Assembly: GCF_027924105.1 (NCBI RefSeq)
Contig: NZ_AP026972.1
Coordinates: 1,054,001 to 1,118,000 of the forward strand
Direction of reading: 5' to 3'
DNA length: 64,000 bases
From: Polynucleobacter sp. KF022
GTDB taxonomy: Bacteria; Pseudomonadota; Gammaproteobacteria; Burkholderiales; Burkholderiaceae
This document shows positions 43,050 to 52,050 of this stretch, one piece after another (within the stretch, counting starts at the first letter, position 1; each line of letters starts with the position of its first letter). Below the pieces are notes generated by a model that worked only from the letters and a program-made list of their open reading frames with translations, did no database searches and was not told the origin of the DNA. Made by a program: the position numbers and the translations under genes.

Positions 43050-43397
43050 ATGATCTCTGGCCTCGTACAAATCCTGCTCTTTCAAAGTCTTGGAGAGCTT
43101 GTCTCTAAGTTTTTACTGCCGACGTTACCTGGGCCAGTCATCGGCTTAGTTCTTCTGGTTCTATGGCTTGTTTTACGCAAAGGAATCAATTCCGACCTGG
43201 CAATGGTTGCCGATGCCTTCAGTCAATACCTTGGCCTACTTTTTGTACCGGCAGCCGTTGGTGTAGTTCTGTTTCTCCCCCAACTGCAAGCCAATGCATT
43301 GGCCATCATTAGCGCCCTCATTGGCAGCGTCATACTCACCATCGCCTCTAGTGCTTTTGTTGCACGCTTTCTAAGCAAGAAAGAATCCCATGAGTGA
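43050..43397 (+). CDS. CidA/LrgA family membrane protein
   Basis: A 115-residue LrgA/CidA-like protein with four hydrophobic segments: LVQILLFQSLGELVSKFL, PGPVIGLVLLVLWLVLRKGI, QYLGLLFVPAAVGVVLFLPQL and LAIISALIGSVILTIASSAFVARF. Family members modulate murein hydrolase export or pyruvate transport. Its stop overlaps the start of the lrgB-like gene by 8 bases. Confidence 0.9.
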   Translation: MISGLVQILLFQSLGELVSKFLLPTLPGPVIGLVLLVLWLVLRKGINSDLAMVADAFSQYLGLLFVPAAVGVVLFLPQLQANALAIISALIGSVILTIASSAFVARFLSKKESHE

Positions 43398-44118
43398 GAA
43401 GCACTCTATTGTTGAGATTTGGGTCTACCTATCTGGTAGCCCACTCTTTGCCCTATTTATTACCTTGGCCGCTTACCAAATTGGACTAACTATTTATAAG
43501 GCAACCCATCAGAATCCTCTAGCCAATCCAGTGGCCATTGCCATTCTGATTGTGGCGAGCATGATTCAATTTATTGAGATGCCCTACTCAACCTATTTTG
43601 AGGGTGCGCAGTTTATTCACTTCTTGCTGGGTTCGGCGACCGTCTCTTTGGCGATACCAATTTATCGAGGGCTCAGCAGCCTTAAAGGAAGATCCGCTCC
43701 TCTGATTGCATCGCTGTGTACTGGCGGCCTAGTGTCGATCGTTAGCGCAGTGGGCATTGCTACTTTGCTTGGGGCAGACTCCAGCATTACTGGGGCAATG
43801 TACCCCAAGTCAGTTACAGCGCCAATTGCGATGGGTATAGCAGAGCGTATTGGTGTCTCACCTACCCTTACTGCTATTTTTGCAGTGAGCACCGGAATCC
43901 TAGGGGCAATCTTGGCACCTTTTGTTCTCAATGCATTAGGAATGAAGGCTTGGTGGCAAAGAGGATTTGCGATTGGCATTGGAGCACACGGCATTGGAAC
44001 CTCCCGCGCCTTTAGTATTCACCCTGAAGCAGGAACCTATGCCAGCCTTGCCATGGGAATGAACGGCGTAGTGAGCGCCGTTGCAATCCCTGTGATTTAT
44101 CACTTATTTAATAAGTGA
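43390..44118 (+). CDS. LrgB/CidB family membrane protein
   Basis: A 242-residue LrgB-like protein with about six hydrophobic segments and the family tract PKSVTAPIAMGIAERIGVSPTLTAIFAVSTGILGAIL, followed by GIGAHGIGTSRAFSIHPEAGTYASLAMGMNGVVSA. It is translationally coupled to the LrgA-like gene. The stop lies 17 bases before the convergent aminotransferase, across a perfect 16-base palindrome. Confidence 0.9.
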   Translation: MSEKHSIVEIWVYLSGSPLFALFITLAAYQIGLTIYKATHQNPLANPVAIAILIVASMIQFIEMPYSTYFEGAQFIHFLLGSATVSLAIPIYRGLSSLKGRSAPLIASLCTGGLVSIVSAVGIATLLGADSSITGAMYPKSVTAPIAMGIAERIGVSPTLTAIFAVSTGILGAILAPFVLNALGMKAWWQRGFAIGIGAHGIGTSRAFSIHPEAGTYASLAMGMNGVVSAVAIPVIYHLFNK

Positions 44119-44131
44119 TGGTTTGCTTGAT

Positions 44132-44147
44132 CAGATTAATTAATCTG
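44132..44147. repeat. 16-base palindrome between convergent genes
   Basis: CAGATTAATTAATCTG (44132-44147) is self-complementary, spans the aminotransferase stop codon and lies between two convergent genes. No T-run follows. It could be a weak bidirectional hairpin or a binding site. Confidence 0.6.
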
Positions 44148-45476
44148 CATAGCAACATCAATCGCTTCGCCTAGAACGCTGCAGAGAAATTGCACTTCCT
44201 CTGGAGTCGAAATGAACGGAGGGCCTACAGCAATCGCATCGCCGGCCACACGAACTAATGCGCCCTTTTCGATACAAGCCTCTAGGACTTTCATGGAACG
44301 TAGGCCTGGCTTGCCTGGTACGGGATCCAACTCCACAGCACCTGACAAACCAAAATTACGAATATCCAAAATTCCGGACTTACCTTTTAGTGCATGCAAC
44401 CCATCTTCTAATACAGGCTCCAGCGAACGCGCACGATTAACCAAATCATCGGATTCAAAAATATCTAGCACTGCGTGACCAGCTGCTGCAGGTATTGGAT
44501 GACCTGAATAGGTATAGCCATGGAAGAATTCAATTGACTGCTCTTGACCACCATTAGTGATGATGCTTTCGTAAATATCACTACGGACAATGACACCGCC
44601 CATTGGAATGACGCCGTTTGTAATTCCCTTAGCAAAGGTAATCATGTCTGGCGTTACACCAAAACGATCGGCGCCAAAGTTGGCGCCTAGGCGGCCAAAA
44701 CCAGTAATCACCTCATCAAAGATCAATAAGATGCCGTGCTTAGTACAGATCTCACGAATCTTTTGAAGATAGCCGTCCGGTGGAACAATGACCCCTGTAG
44801 AACCTTGCACGGGCTCCATAATCACTGCGGCAATCGTATTGGCATCATGCAATGTGACAATTTTTTCAAGCTCTTCAGCCAAATGTGCGCCCCACTTTGG
44901 CTGCCCTTTTGAAAAAGCCATTTGCGAGAGATTGAGCGTATGTGGCAAGTGATCGACACCTGGCATCATCATGCTGGCAAACATTTTGCGATTGGCAACC
45001 ATACCACCTACAGAGATACCTGCAATACCAACGCCGTGATATGCGCGATCTCTGCCGATTAAACGTGTTCGAGAAGCATTGCCCATGACGCGGTGATAAC
45101 CAATAGCAATTTTTAATGCGGTATCGACAGCCTCTGAACCGGAGTTCGTGAAAAAGACTTTATCTAATCCCGCAGGCGCCATTTTGGCAATTCGGGCCGC
45201 CAAGTTAAAGGCTGTTTCACTCGCCATCTGAAACGCTGGGCAATAGTCCATGGTTTCAAATTGTTTTTGGATAGCTGCACCAATACGCGGATCAGCATGC
45301 CCTAATGGGGAGCACCAAAGCCCTGAAAGACCATCAAACAGCTTACGTCCATGATCGTCATAGTAGTAAGCTCCTTTAGCGGACTGCATGATCTTCGGAT
45401 GATGCTGAAAATAGCGATTCGGTGTAAATGGCAACCAATAGGCTGACATATCAACTTGCTTTACAGAAGTGTCCAT
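44136..45476 (-). CDS. Class III PLP-dependent aminotransferase
   Basis: A 446-residue omega-amino acid:pyruvate aminotransferase-like enzyme. The N-terminal YWLPFTPNRYFQHHPKIM, the cofactor-pocket FFTNSGSEAVDTALKIAIGYHR, PVQGSTGVIVPPDGYL, FDEVITGFGRLGANFGAD and the PLP-lysine region TFAKGITNGVIPMGGV are typical of the beta-alanine/omega-amino acid group. It lies near a SnoaL-like protein, an FAD oxidase, a Bug protein and gamma-glutamyltransferase, which together suggest catabolism of an amine, amino acid or gamma-glutamyl compound. Substrate not readable. Confidence 0.9.
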   Translation of the reverse strand: MDTSVKQVDMSAYWLPFTPNRYFQHHPKIMQSAKGAYYYDDHGRKLFDGLSGLWCSPLGHADPRIGAAIQKQFETMDYCPAFQMASETAFNLAARIAKMAPAGLDKVFFTNSGSEAVDTALKIAIGYHRVMGNASRTRLIGRDRAYHGVGIAGISVGGMVANRKMFASMMMPGVDHLPHTLNLSQMAFSKGQPKWGAHLAEELEKIVTLHDANTIAAVIMEPVQGSTGVIVPPDGYLQKIREICTKHGILLIFDEVITGFGRLGANFGADRFGVTPDMITFAKGITNGVIPMGGVIVRSDIYESIITNGGQEQSIEFFHGYTYSGHPIPAAAGHAVLDIFESDDLVNRARSLEPVLEDGLHALKGKSGILDIRNFGLSGAVELDPVPGKPGLRSMKVLEACIEKGALVRVAGDAIAVGPPFISTPEEVQFLCSVLGEAIDVAMQIN

Positions 45477-45569
45477 GCTTGTCTCATATGTGTTTATTAG
45501 ATTTATTCGATACTATAGCAACCAAACCGCATTTCATTGATCATCCTCATGAATTAAGCAATAAGCCCT

Positions 45570-45971
45570 ATGTCAAACACTAAAGACCCAGTTACCGTTG
45601 CCACCTTAGCCGCTTTCAGCGCCGCCTGGAATCGTCACGATATCGATTCTCTGATGAGCTTTATGAGTGATGACTGCGTTTTTCAAACCGCTGCTGGCCC
45701 TGAATCCTACGGTGCACGCCATGAAGGCCCTTCAGCAGTCAAAGCAGCATTTGAGAGCGCTTGGATCAACTTCCCGGATGCTCAGTGGATTCATGATCGA
45801 CATTTTGTGCATGAGAACTTTGGAGTCTCAGAGTGGACCTTTACCGGCACAGCAGCCGACGGATCACGCGTAGAAGCGGACGGGGTAGATGTTTTCACTT
45901 TCAAAGATGGCAAGATTCAATTAAAGAATGTCTTTCGCAAGAATCGCCCGAATTTACCGGCAGCAAAATAA
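45570..45971 (+). CDS. SnoaL-like/NTF2 family protein
   Basis: A 133-residue NTF2-fold protein: TLAAFSAAWNRHDIDSLMSFMSDDCVFQTAAG... RHEGPSAVKAAFESAWINFPDAQW... VDVFTFKDGKIQLKNVFRK. This is the SnoaL-like or ketosteroid isomerase-like shape, often associated with catabolic operons. It opens a forward run of four genes, 26 bases ahead of the FAD oxidoreductase and divergent from the aminotransferase. Confidence 0.85.
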   Translation: MSNTKDPVTVATLAAFSAAWNRHDIDSLMSFMSDDCVFQTAAGPESYGARHEGPSAVKAAFESAWINFPDAQWIHDRHFVHENFGVSEWTFTGTAADGSRVEADGVDVFTFKDGKIQLKNVFRKNRPNLPAAK

Positions 45972-45997
45972 TTGGGAATGCCCTAGACTAATTCCTA

Positions 45998-47383
45998 ATG
46001 AAATACGACCCGCTTTATGATCCCCTCACCTCCCAAAACCCAGGGACAGGTCGAGACTATGCGCCAAGTTACTGGGTAGCAAGCGCCGGCACACCTCCGC
46101 CTAATGATGGGCCCGTCACTCAAGACTTTGATACCGACGTTGTCGTAATTGGCTCAGGATCAACCGGGGTTTCAACTGCACTGTACTTAGCACAAGAGCA
46201 TGGCATCAAGGCAGTCATTCTGGAAGCTAACCAAACTGCTTGGGGTTGCTCTAGCAGAAGCGGTGGTCAAGGACAAAATGCCAGCGGTCGTTTATCTCGC
46301 TCTCAATGGATTGAGCGCTGGGGTTTAGATACTGCTAAAAAACTTGATCGAGAGATTTACACCGGCTTTGAAAACTTCAAAGAGTTAGTGAGTCAAATTG
46401 ATTGTGATGCCACTGATGGCGGTCACTTATACGTTGCCCATCGCCCAGAGAAAATGACTTACCTTCAGAATGAAGCGAAAGTTAGAAAAGAAGTGTTTGG
46501 CTACGATCCACTCCTCATGAGTGCGCAAGAGCTCAGAGAGCAATACTGCGACGATCGTGATGCTGCTGGAGCACTTCTAGAGCGTGAAGGTGTTGGCATT
46601 CATCCACTGAAATTTACCTATGGATTACTTCGGAAAGCGCAAAGCTTAGGTGTAAAGATCCATACCAGCAGCCCCGTTGAATCTTGGGAAACAATCAATG
46701 GCGTTCATCACCTCAGAACTCCCGGCGGGATTGTTCGCGCTAAGCGGATTGCCATCTGCACCGGCGGCTATGGCATGCAGGGATTAAAGCCCATCAAAAA
46801 TCGCATCCTTCCTATTCTGTCAAATTCAGTAGTGACCAGACCGCTGACTGATGCAGAGATAGCAGCATGTAACTTTCGTTCGCACACTTTCTTAACGGAT
46901 ACACGAACACTGCGTTTTTATTACCGCCTTCTGAAAGATAATCGATTGCAATTAGGTAGTCGTAGCTCGATTAGCGGTGCCGATGCCAATGCCCCTGAAC
47001 ATCTCCAGCTATTAACAGATGCCATCGCCAGAAAGTTTCCACCACTTGCAGGTATTCAGATTGATTACTCCTGGTGGGGATGGGTTGATGTCAGCCATGA
47101 CATGATGCCTCGCATTACTCAACCTGATCCAAAGCAAATGGTATGGCACGCTTTAGGCTATGGTGGTAATGGCGTCTCCTTCTCCACCTGGGCTGGCAAA
47201 CGTTTGGCCGAACTAGTGGCTGGAAACAAAGTCAATTCTGAAGTGTTTAAGTTACCGATTTATAACTCCCCTCTCGAATTTCCTAATCTCTTTGGACAAG
47301 TACGCTCAGAGGCACTGGCTCCATTTAGAAGATTGGGGCAAAGTTTTCTCTATAAGTGGTATTGGCTCAAAGATGAAAAATAA
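45998..47383 (+). CDS. FAD-dependent amine oxidase-like protein (PuuB-like)
   Basis: A 461-residue DAO-family flavoenzyme. The FAD motif VVIGSGSTGVSTALYLAQEHG and the motif SRSGGQGQNASGRLSR (about 85-100) are typical of the gamma-glutamylputrescine oxidase (PuuB/OrdL) branch. FAD-contact segments such as GGYGMQGLKPIKNRILPILSNSVVTRPL and WHALGYGGNGVSFSTWAGKRLAELV are also visible. It is adjacent to genes for an aminotransferase, a Bug protein and gamma-glutamyltransferase, which fits oxidation of an amine or amino acid. Exact substrate is not shown. Confidence 0.85.
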   Translation: MKYDPLYDPLTSQNPGTGRDYAPSYWVASAGTPPPNDGPVTQDFDTDVVVIGSGSTGVSTALYLAQEHGIKAVILEANQTAWGCSSRSGGQGQNASGRLSRSQWIERWGLDTAKKLDREIYTGFENFKELVSQIDCDATDGGHLYVAHRPEKMTYLQNEAKVRKEVFGYDPLLMSAQELREQYCDDRDAAGALLEREGVGIHPLKFTYGLLRKAQSLGVKIHTSSPVESWETINGVHHLRTPGGIVRAKRIAICTGGYGMQGLKPIKNRILPILSNSVVTRPLTDAEIAACNFRSHTFLTDTRTLRFYYRLLKDNRLQLGSRSSISGADANAPEHLQLLTDAIARKFPPLAGIQIDYSWWGWVDVSHDMMPRITQPDPKQMVWHALGYGGNGVSFSTWAGKRLAELVAGNKVNSEVFKLPIYNSPLEFPNLFGQVRSEALAPFRRLGQSFLYKWYWLKDEK

Positions 47384-47426
47384 TCCTCTCACTCAAAAAT
47401 TCAACTCACACTCTACAAAGGCACCC

Positions 47427-48407
47427 ATGAATCTCATTCATCGCATCGTCTTCGGCATCACTGCTGCTCTTGGCTTAGTCAATGTCGGCATTGCAGCACC
47501 CGATACTGATTGGCCTAAAAAACCGATTCAAATGATTCTCTCTTTCCCTGCAGGAGGCTCAACCGATGTCTTTGCACGTAGCATCGCTGCCCCATTGGGA
47601 GATGCCTTAGGTCAGGCAGTAGTTATTGAAAATAAACCCGGCGGTGGCGGAATGATTGGCATGACTGCCGCAGCCAAAGCAAATCCAGACGGCTACACCG
47701 TTCACTTCAGTGCTTTAACAAATCAGGCAATTGCCCAAGCGCTTTTTGCTAACCCACCCTTTTCCTTGCAAAAAGACTTTGTTTCCGTTGCTTTAGTGGG
47801 TTCAGTACCTCACGTCTTAGAAGTAAACCCCAGCGTTCCTGCCAAAAATATGACCGAACTGATTGCGTTCATTAAATCTAAGAACGGCAACTTTAATTAC
47901 GCATCACAAGGCAATGGCACCCTATCCCATCTAGAGTCCCAATTATTTATGCAGCGTATCGGCGCCACTGGAGTACATATTCCTTACAAAGGAAGCAGCT
48001 TTGCATTGCCTGATTTAATCGCTGGTAATACTTTGATGATGTTTGACAGCATCACAGCATCCCTGCCTCATATTCAAAGTGGCAAGCTAAGACCGATTGC
48101 AATTGCCTCTTCAGAGCGCTCACCTTTGATGCCAAACGTTCCTACGTTTGAGCAAGATGGTATGAAAAAATTTGATGTTGAGAATTTATTTGCTATCTAC
48201 GCACCTAAGGGAACTTCACCTGCAATAGTTGACCGCCTAGAAAGAGAAATTCGCAAGATTCTGACAAACCCAGACTTTAAAACGAAGTTAGCCAATCAAG
48301 GTATCCACCCTCAGTTTGCTAATTCAGAAAAATTAGCTGAGATCACCATTGCTGAGCATGAAAAGTGGGCAAAGATTGTGAAGGCCTCTAATATTAAAAT
48401 TGATTAA
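47427..48407 (+). CDS. Bug/TctC family periplasmic solute-binding protein
   Basis: A 326-residue Bug protein: signal peptide MNLIHRIVFGITAALGLVNVGIAA, then WPKKPIQMILSFPAGGSTDVFARSIAAPL and VIENKPGGGGMIGMTAAAKANPDGYT. The ATG at 47427 is chosen because AAAGG lies 6-10 bases ahead. The longer reading from 47292 or 47373 would run inside the preceding gene. Ligand is unknown. Position between an oxidase and gamma-glutamyltransferase suggests uptake of their substrate. Confidence 0.88.
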   Translation: MNLIHRIVFGITAALGLVNVGIAAPDTDWPKKPIQMILSFPAGGSTDVFARSIAAPLGDALGQAVVIENKPGGGGMIGMTAAAKANPDGYTVHFSALTNQAIAQALFANPPFSLQKDFVSVALVGSVPHVLEVNPSVPAKNMTELIAFIKSKNGNFNYASQGNGTLSHLESQLFMQRIGATGVHIPYKGSSFALPDLIAGNTLMMFDSITASLPHIQSGKLRPIAIASSERSPLMPNVPTFEQDGMKKFDVENLFAIYAPKGTSPAIVDRLEREIRKILTNPDFKTKLANQGIHPQFANSEKLAEITIAEHEKWAKIVKASNIKID

Positions 48408-48449
48408 TTGATTTATTCGTAACCGCATTGCATAACTAGAAGACTTACC

Positions 48450-50039
48450 ATGTTGATTTCCCCTCCCTTTGGTGGTGGCCGCGCTCCGGTACTAGCCAGA
48501 AATACCGTTGCTAGCTCCCAACCGCTTGCAACCCAAGCTGGTATCGAAGCTTTGCAAAATGGTGGTAATGCAGTAGATGCTGCGTTGGCAACTGCCATCA
48601 CCCTTACCGTTGTCGAACCTACGATGAATGGCTTAGGCGGTGATGGCTTTGCCATTCTGTGGGATGGAAAGAAGCTGCATGGCTTAAATGCTTCTGGTCG
48701 TGCTCCTGCCGCATGGAAGCCGGAGTATTTTGCTGGAAAATCCGCAATGGATTTAATTGGTTGGAATACCGTAACGATTCCAGGCATGGTGGCAGGTTGG
48801 ATTGACTTGTCACGTAAGTTTGGCAAATTACCATTTGCTCAATTATTCAAACGAGCGATTGATTACGCTGAAAATGGTTTTCCGGTATCTCCGGTAATTG
48901 CGCGTCAATGGCGTGAAGCGATTCCGATCCTGAAGAATCAACCAGGCTTTTCTGACTCATTCTTGATTGATGGCAAATCACCACAGGCAGGTCAAATCTG
49001 GAAATATCCAGCACAAGCAAAAACCTTGAAAGAAATTGCTGCGACAGAGGGTGAATCCTTCTATAAAGGTCCGCTCGCTCAGAGCATGGTCGACTTTGCA
49101 CAAGCTACTGGTGGCTGCTTCACCATGGAAGACTTTGCTGACAACCAATCAGAATGGGTTGAGCCCCTTGCCTTTGACTACGGTGACTACACCCTCCATG
49201 AAATTCCCCCGAATGGCTCTGGAATAGCAGCGCAAATCGCTTTAGGTATTTTGCAAGCAGCCAATGTGAAGCAATATCCCGCTAACTCTGCACAGCGTAT
49301 CCATTTGCAGATTGAAGCGATGCGTATGGCTTTTGCTGATGTGTACGCCTACGTTTCTGATGCACGCTCAATGCAAATGCCAGTGACCTCATTATTGAAT
49401 AGAGATTACCTAGCAAGCCGCGCAGCAATGATTGACCATAGCAAAGCAGGTAGCTATGGTGCTGGCGATCCCCACTCTGGTGGCACGGTGTATTTGTGCG
49501 CCGCCGATGAATCCGGCATGATGATTTCTTATATTCAGTCGAACTTTAAAGGCTTTGGATCTGGTATTGTTACGCCAGGCGGGATTGCTTTCCATAATCG
49601 CGGCATGAGCTTCAGATTAGAAGATGGGCACCCCAATCAAGTGGCGCCAGGTAAGCGTCCGTTCCATACCATTCTTCCCGCATTCCTAACCAAAGATGAC
49701 AAGCCCACCATGGCATTTGGCGTGATGGGCGGCAACATGCAACCTCAAGGTCATATCCAGTTTGTGATGCGCTTTGTTGATGAATATCTCAACCCTCAAG
49801 CTTGTTCAGATGCGCCCCGCTGGCGCATTGATGATTTAGGTAAGCTCACGGTTGAAGCCTCAATGCCAGCAAGTGTTGTTGAGGGCTTAAAAGCCCTAGG
49901 CCATGAAGTAGCCGTACAGCCTGCTAACAGCCTTGATTTTGGTAGCGCACAAGCGATTGCTAAGTTAAGTGAAGACGCAAATTCAGCCTATATTGCCGGC
50001 AGCGATCATCGCCGTGACGGTTTGGCAGCTGGTTTTTAA
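48450..50039 (+). CDS. ggt: Gamma-glutamyltransferase
   Basis: A 529-residue Ntn-hydrolase. Family tracts are GGNAVDAALATAITLTVVEPTMNGLGGDGFA near the N-terminus and the autocleavage site DPHSGGTVYLCAADESG, where the nucleophile is T346. Cleavage before Thr would give the two chains. It acts on gamma-glutamyl compounds such as glutathione or gamma-glutamyl amines. No signal peptide is evident, so a cytoplasmic or non-classical form is inferred. It lies 42 bases after a Bug gene. Confidence 0.9.
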   Translation: MLISPPFGGGRAPVLARNTVASSQPLATQAGIEALQNGGNAVDAALATAITLTVVEPTMNGLGGDGFAILWDGKKLHGLNASGRAPAAWKPEYFAGKSAMDLIGWNTVTIPGMVAGWIDLSRKFGKLPFAQLFKRAIDYAENGFPVSPVIARQWREAIPILKNQPGFSDSFLIDGKSPQAGQIWKYPAQAKTLKEIAATEGESFYKGPLAQSMVDFAQATGGCFTMEDFADNQSEWVEPLAFDYGDYTLHEIPPNGSGIAAQIALGILQAANVKQYPANSAQRIHLQIEAMRMAFADVYAYVSDARSMQMPVTSLLNRDYLASRAAMIDHSKAGSYGAGDPHSGGTVYLCAADESGMMISYIQSNFKGFGSGIVTPGGIAFHNRGMSFRLEDGHPNQVAPGKRPFHTILPAFLTKDDKPTMAFGVMGGNMQPQGHIQFVMRFVDEYLNPQACSDAPRWRIDDLGKLTVEASMPASVVEGLKALGHEVAVQPANSLDFGSAQAIAKLSEDANSAYIAGSDHRRDGLAAGF

Positions 50040-50043
50040 TTTC

Positions 50044-50364
50044 CTAAAGAGCAAAAGCTTCCTGTAAAACACTAAGACTTGCAGATAAAGTCTTGGGATT
50101 ACTCTTCCCAATTTTCTTAACGAGGCGCAATTTATCTATGGATCTAATTTGATCCAAAAGAATCAGTCCTTTTTTTCCGTCATGTGTAATGGGAACTCGA
50201 AAGCCTGCGGGCCTACCCTTGGTGGTCATTGGCGCTACGATAACTGTTCGTAAATGGTCGTTTAACTCCTGCGGTGAAACCACAATACAGGGTCTTGTTT
50301 TTTTAATTTCACCACCAATTGTTGGATCCAAGTTGATAAGCCAGATCTCGCCGCGGGACACCAT
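50044..50364 (-). CDS. MazF/PemK family endoribonuclease toxin
   Basis: A 106-residue toxin starting at the ATG at 50364: MVSRGEIWLINLDPTIGGEIKKTRPCIVVSPQELNDHLRTVIVAPMTTKGRPAGFRVPI... ILLDQIRSIDKLRLVKKIGK, typical of MazF/PemK sequence-specific mRNA interferases. A TTG at 50376 in frame is the alternative start. The start overlaps the antitoxin stop (50370), giving translational coupling. It converges with ggt, 4 bases between stops. Confidence 0.9.
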   Translation of the reverse strand: MVSRGEIWLINLDPTIGGEIKKTRPCIVVSPQELNDHLRTVIVAPMTTKGRPAGFRVPITHDGKKGLILLDQIRSIDKLRLVKKIGKSNPKTLSASLSVLQEAFAL

Positions 50365-50369
50365 GCTTT

Positions 50370-50660
50370 TTACCAAACCCAGTCTCCATCTTCCTCGTTT
50401 GCAAAGTCACCGAGAACCAATTCATCCTCTCCTGCCTTGACAAGGTTTTGTGCATCCCGAGCCCAATGTTCACGCATTATATTTTTTGGCTTACTGAGGA
50501 TAATTTTTTCGCCGTCAACTGCCATCTCAACAACCCCCTCAATCCCAGATTGCTCAAGAATAATCTTTGGAATAACCACACCCTTAGAGTTACCAACAGG
50601 TCTTATAGCTATTTGCAAAGGCGCGCTTGCTTGTTGAGGAGATTTATGACTTTTGTTCAT
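50370..50660 (-). CDS. MazE-type antitoxin (AbrB/SpoVT fold)
   Basis: A 96-residue antitoxin. The AbrB-like DNA-binding hairpin is IAIRPVGNSKGVVIPKIILEQSGIEGVVEMAVDGEKIILSKP (about 17-58), and the acidic C-terminus (AGEDELVLGDFANEEDGDWVW) would wrap the MazF toxin. A perfect inverted repeat lies 2-20 bases upstream of the start codon. The stop lies inside the MazF start region. Confidence 0.9.
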   Translation of the reverse strand: MNKSHKSPQQASAPLQIAIRPVGNSKGVVIPKIILEQSGIEGVVEMAVDGEKIILSKPKNIMREHWARDAQNLVKAGEDELVLGDFANEEDGDWVW

Positions 50661-50661
50661 A

Positions 50662-50680
50662 GTAATAACAATGTTATTAC
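50662..50680. promoter_or_regulatory. Perfect inverted-repeat operator candidate of MazEF
   Basis: GTAATAAC (50662-50669) and GTTATTAC (50673-50680) flank AAT and lie 2 bases ahead of the antitoxin start codon (50660). MazE-type antitoxins repress from such palindromes, so this is the likely operator. Confidence 0.65.
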
Positions 50681-50715
50681 ATTAAAAACGGCATGTCAAA
50701 TAGACTCAAATACCC

Positions 50716-52047
50716 CTATTTGGCGGTAGGAAGGCAATTCATATAGAAGCGCTTGATCTCCTGATCGCAACTTACATCTCTAGGTTCAATTGGTCTTTGT
50801 AGAGAAATGCCTTCGATCGTTTTACAACGACTGAGGGCTACATAGACCTGTCCTGAGGCAAAAGCACCTGATGAGAGATCAACCTTTACCTTATCCAAGG
50901 TCTTGCCCTGACTCTTGTGAATTGTTACCGCCCAAGCCAACATTAATGGAATCTGTACGTAAGTGCCGATGATGCTCGGAGAGATCTTTCCTGACATCAT
51001 GTCGTGATCATAGCGATAGGATTCCCACTGATGACCAGTTACCTCAACAGTATTAGAGTATGGGCCGTTTTGCACCATGACCTTTACCTTATCTGGCAGC
51101 ATCTCACGCACGACTCCAATCGTGCCATTGACCCAGCGCTTTGGAAAGCCTGGATCCGTAGCTGTAAACATCACCTTAGCGCCAACTTTGAGCACTAAAT
51201 TATTGGGCGATGGCAAATTACGTTCATCGACATTGAATTTTCCAGACGACTTGCCGGCATATACCTTGCCCTCAGTGGTAAGAGCTCGCAGCCCAGCACC
51301 ATTGATTTGATCAGCGCGTGCATTGGTAGTGGTGAGAGTAATAGTCTGCTCATCAACTTGCTCGTCTTTGCGATAGCACTGCGCATTCAGAGTATCGATT
51401 GCCTCATCAACATCTTGATTAATTCGAATGCGGTTGAGTAGACCGGCAAAGTGTTCATCTTTTTGTCGGAATATTTTAGAAAGCTCAACCATCGTGACAT
51501 CCTTACGATGCAATGCCATGGCGCAAAAGAAATAAGGCCCTTCATAACCACGATCAGATAGTACTTGTATATCCGAACTGGATACTACCGGTGGAAGTTG
51601 AAACAAATCCCCAACAAACATCACCTGAATGCCACCGAAAGGCTTGCCTTTTTGTGGGCCGTTCTCACGCAGAAATAAATCCATCGCATCGACTACATCA
51701 GCGCGGACCATCGAGATCTCATCAATAATGAGTAATCGAATGTCTTTGTAAAGCCGCTTGTCACGCAGCGGCTTGATATCCTCTTCAGGAAAGATGAGTC
51801 GCGGTGGCAGCCTAAAGAAGGAGTGAATCGTCACCCCTTTGACTTGTAGTGCGGCCACCCCTGTAGGGGCAACCACCACCACATTACCCGGAATAGCCTC
51901 ACGCAGATAACCAATTAAAGTAGTTTTACCGGTACCTGCCTTGCCACTAACAAAGATATAAGGATCATGCCGCTCTATAGCCTCAATTACTGCCTCGTAA
52001 TCAGGTGTGATTTCTATATCAGAGGATTGCGGGATTGGGGTAGACAT
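50716..52047 (-). CDS. Pif1-like ATP-dependent DNA helicase
   Basis: A 443-residue SF1B helicase. The Walker A motif GKAGTGKTTLIGY lies near residue 35, Walker B is LLIIDEISMVRAD, followed by PFGGIQVMFVGDLFQLPPV, and near the C-terminus TIHKSQGKTLDKVKVDLSSGAFASGQVYVALSRCKTIEGISL, the RecD/Pif1-type C-terminal fold. The group resolves structured DNA at G-quadruplexes or forks. It ends at 50716. The FGE-fold gene lies immediately upstream on the same strand, with only 3 bases between. Confidence 0.88.
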   Translation of the reverse strand: MSTPIPQSSDIEITPDYEAVIEAIERHDPYIFVSGKAGTGKTTLIGYLREAIPGNVVVVAPTGVAALQVKGVTIHSFFRLPPRLIFPEEDIKPLRDKRLYKDIRLLIIDEISMVRADVVDAMDLFLRENGPQKGKPFGGIQVMFVGDLFQLPPVVSSSDIQVLSDRGYEGPYFFCAMALHRKDVTMVELSKIFRQKDEHFAGLLNRIRINQDVDEAIDTLNAQCYRKDEQVDEQTITLTTTNARADQINGAGLRALTTEGKVYAGKSSGKFNVDERNLPSPNNLVLKVGAKVMFTATDPGFPKRWVNGTIGVVREMLPDKVKVMVQNGPYSNTVEVTGHQWESYRYDHDMMSGKISPSIIGTYVQIPLMLAWAVTIHKSQGKTLDKVKVDLSSGAFASGQVYVALSRCKTIEGISLQRPIEPRDVSCDQEIKRFYMNCLPTAK

Positions 52048-52050
52048 CCC

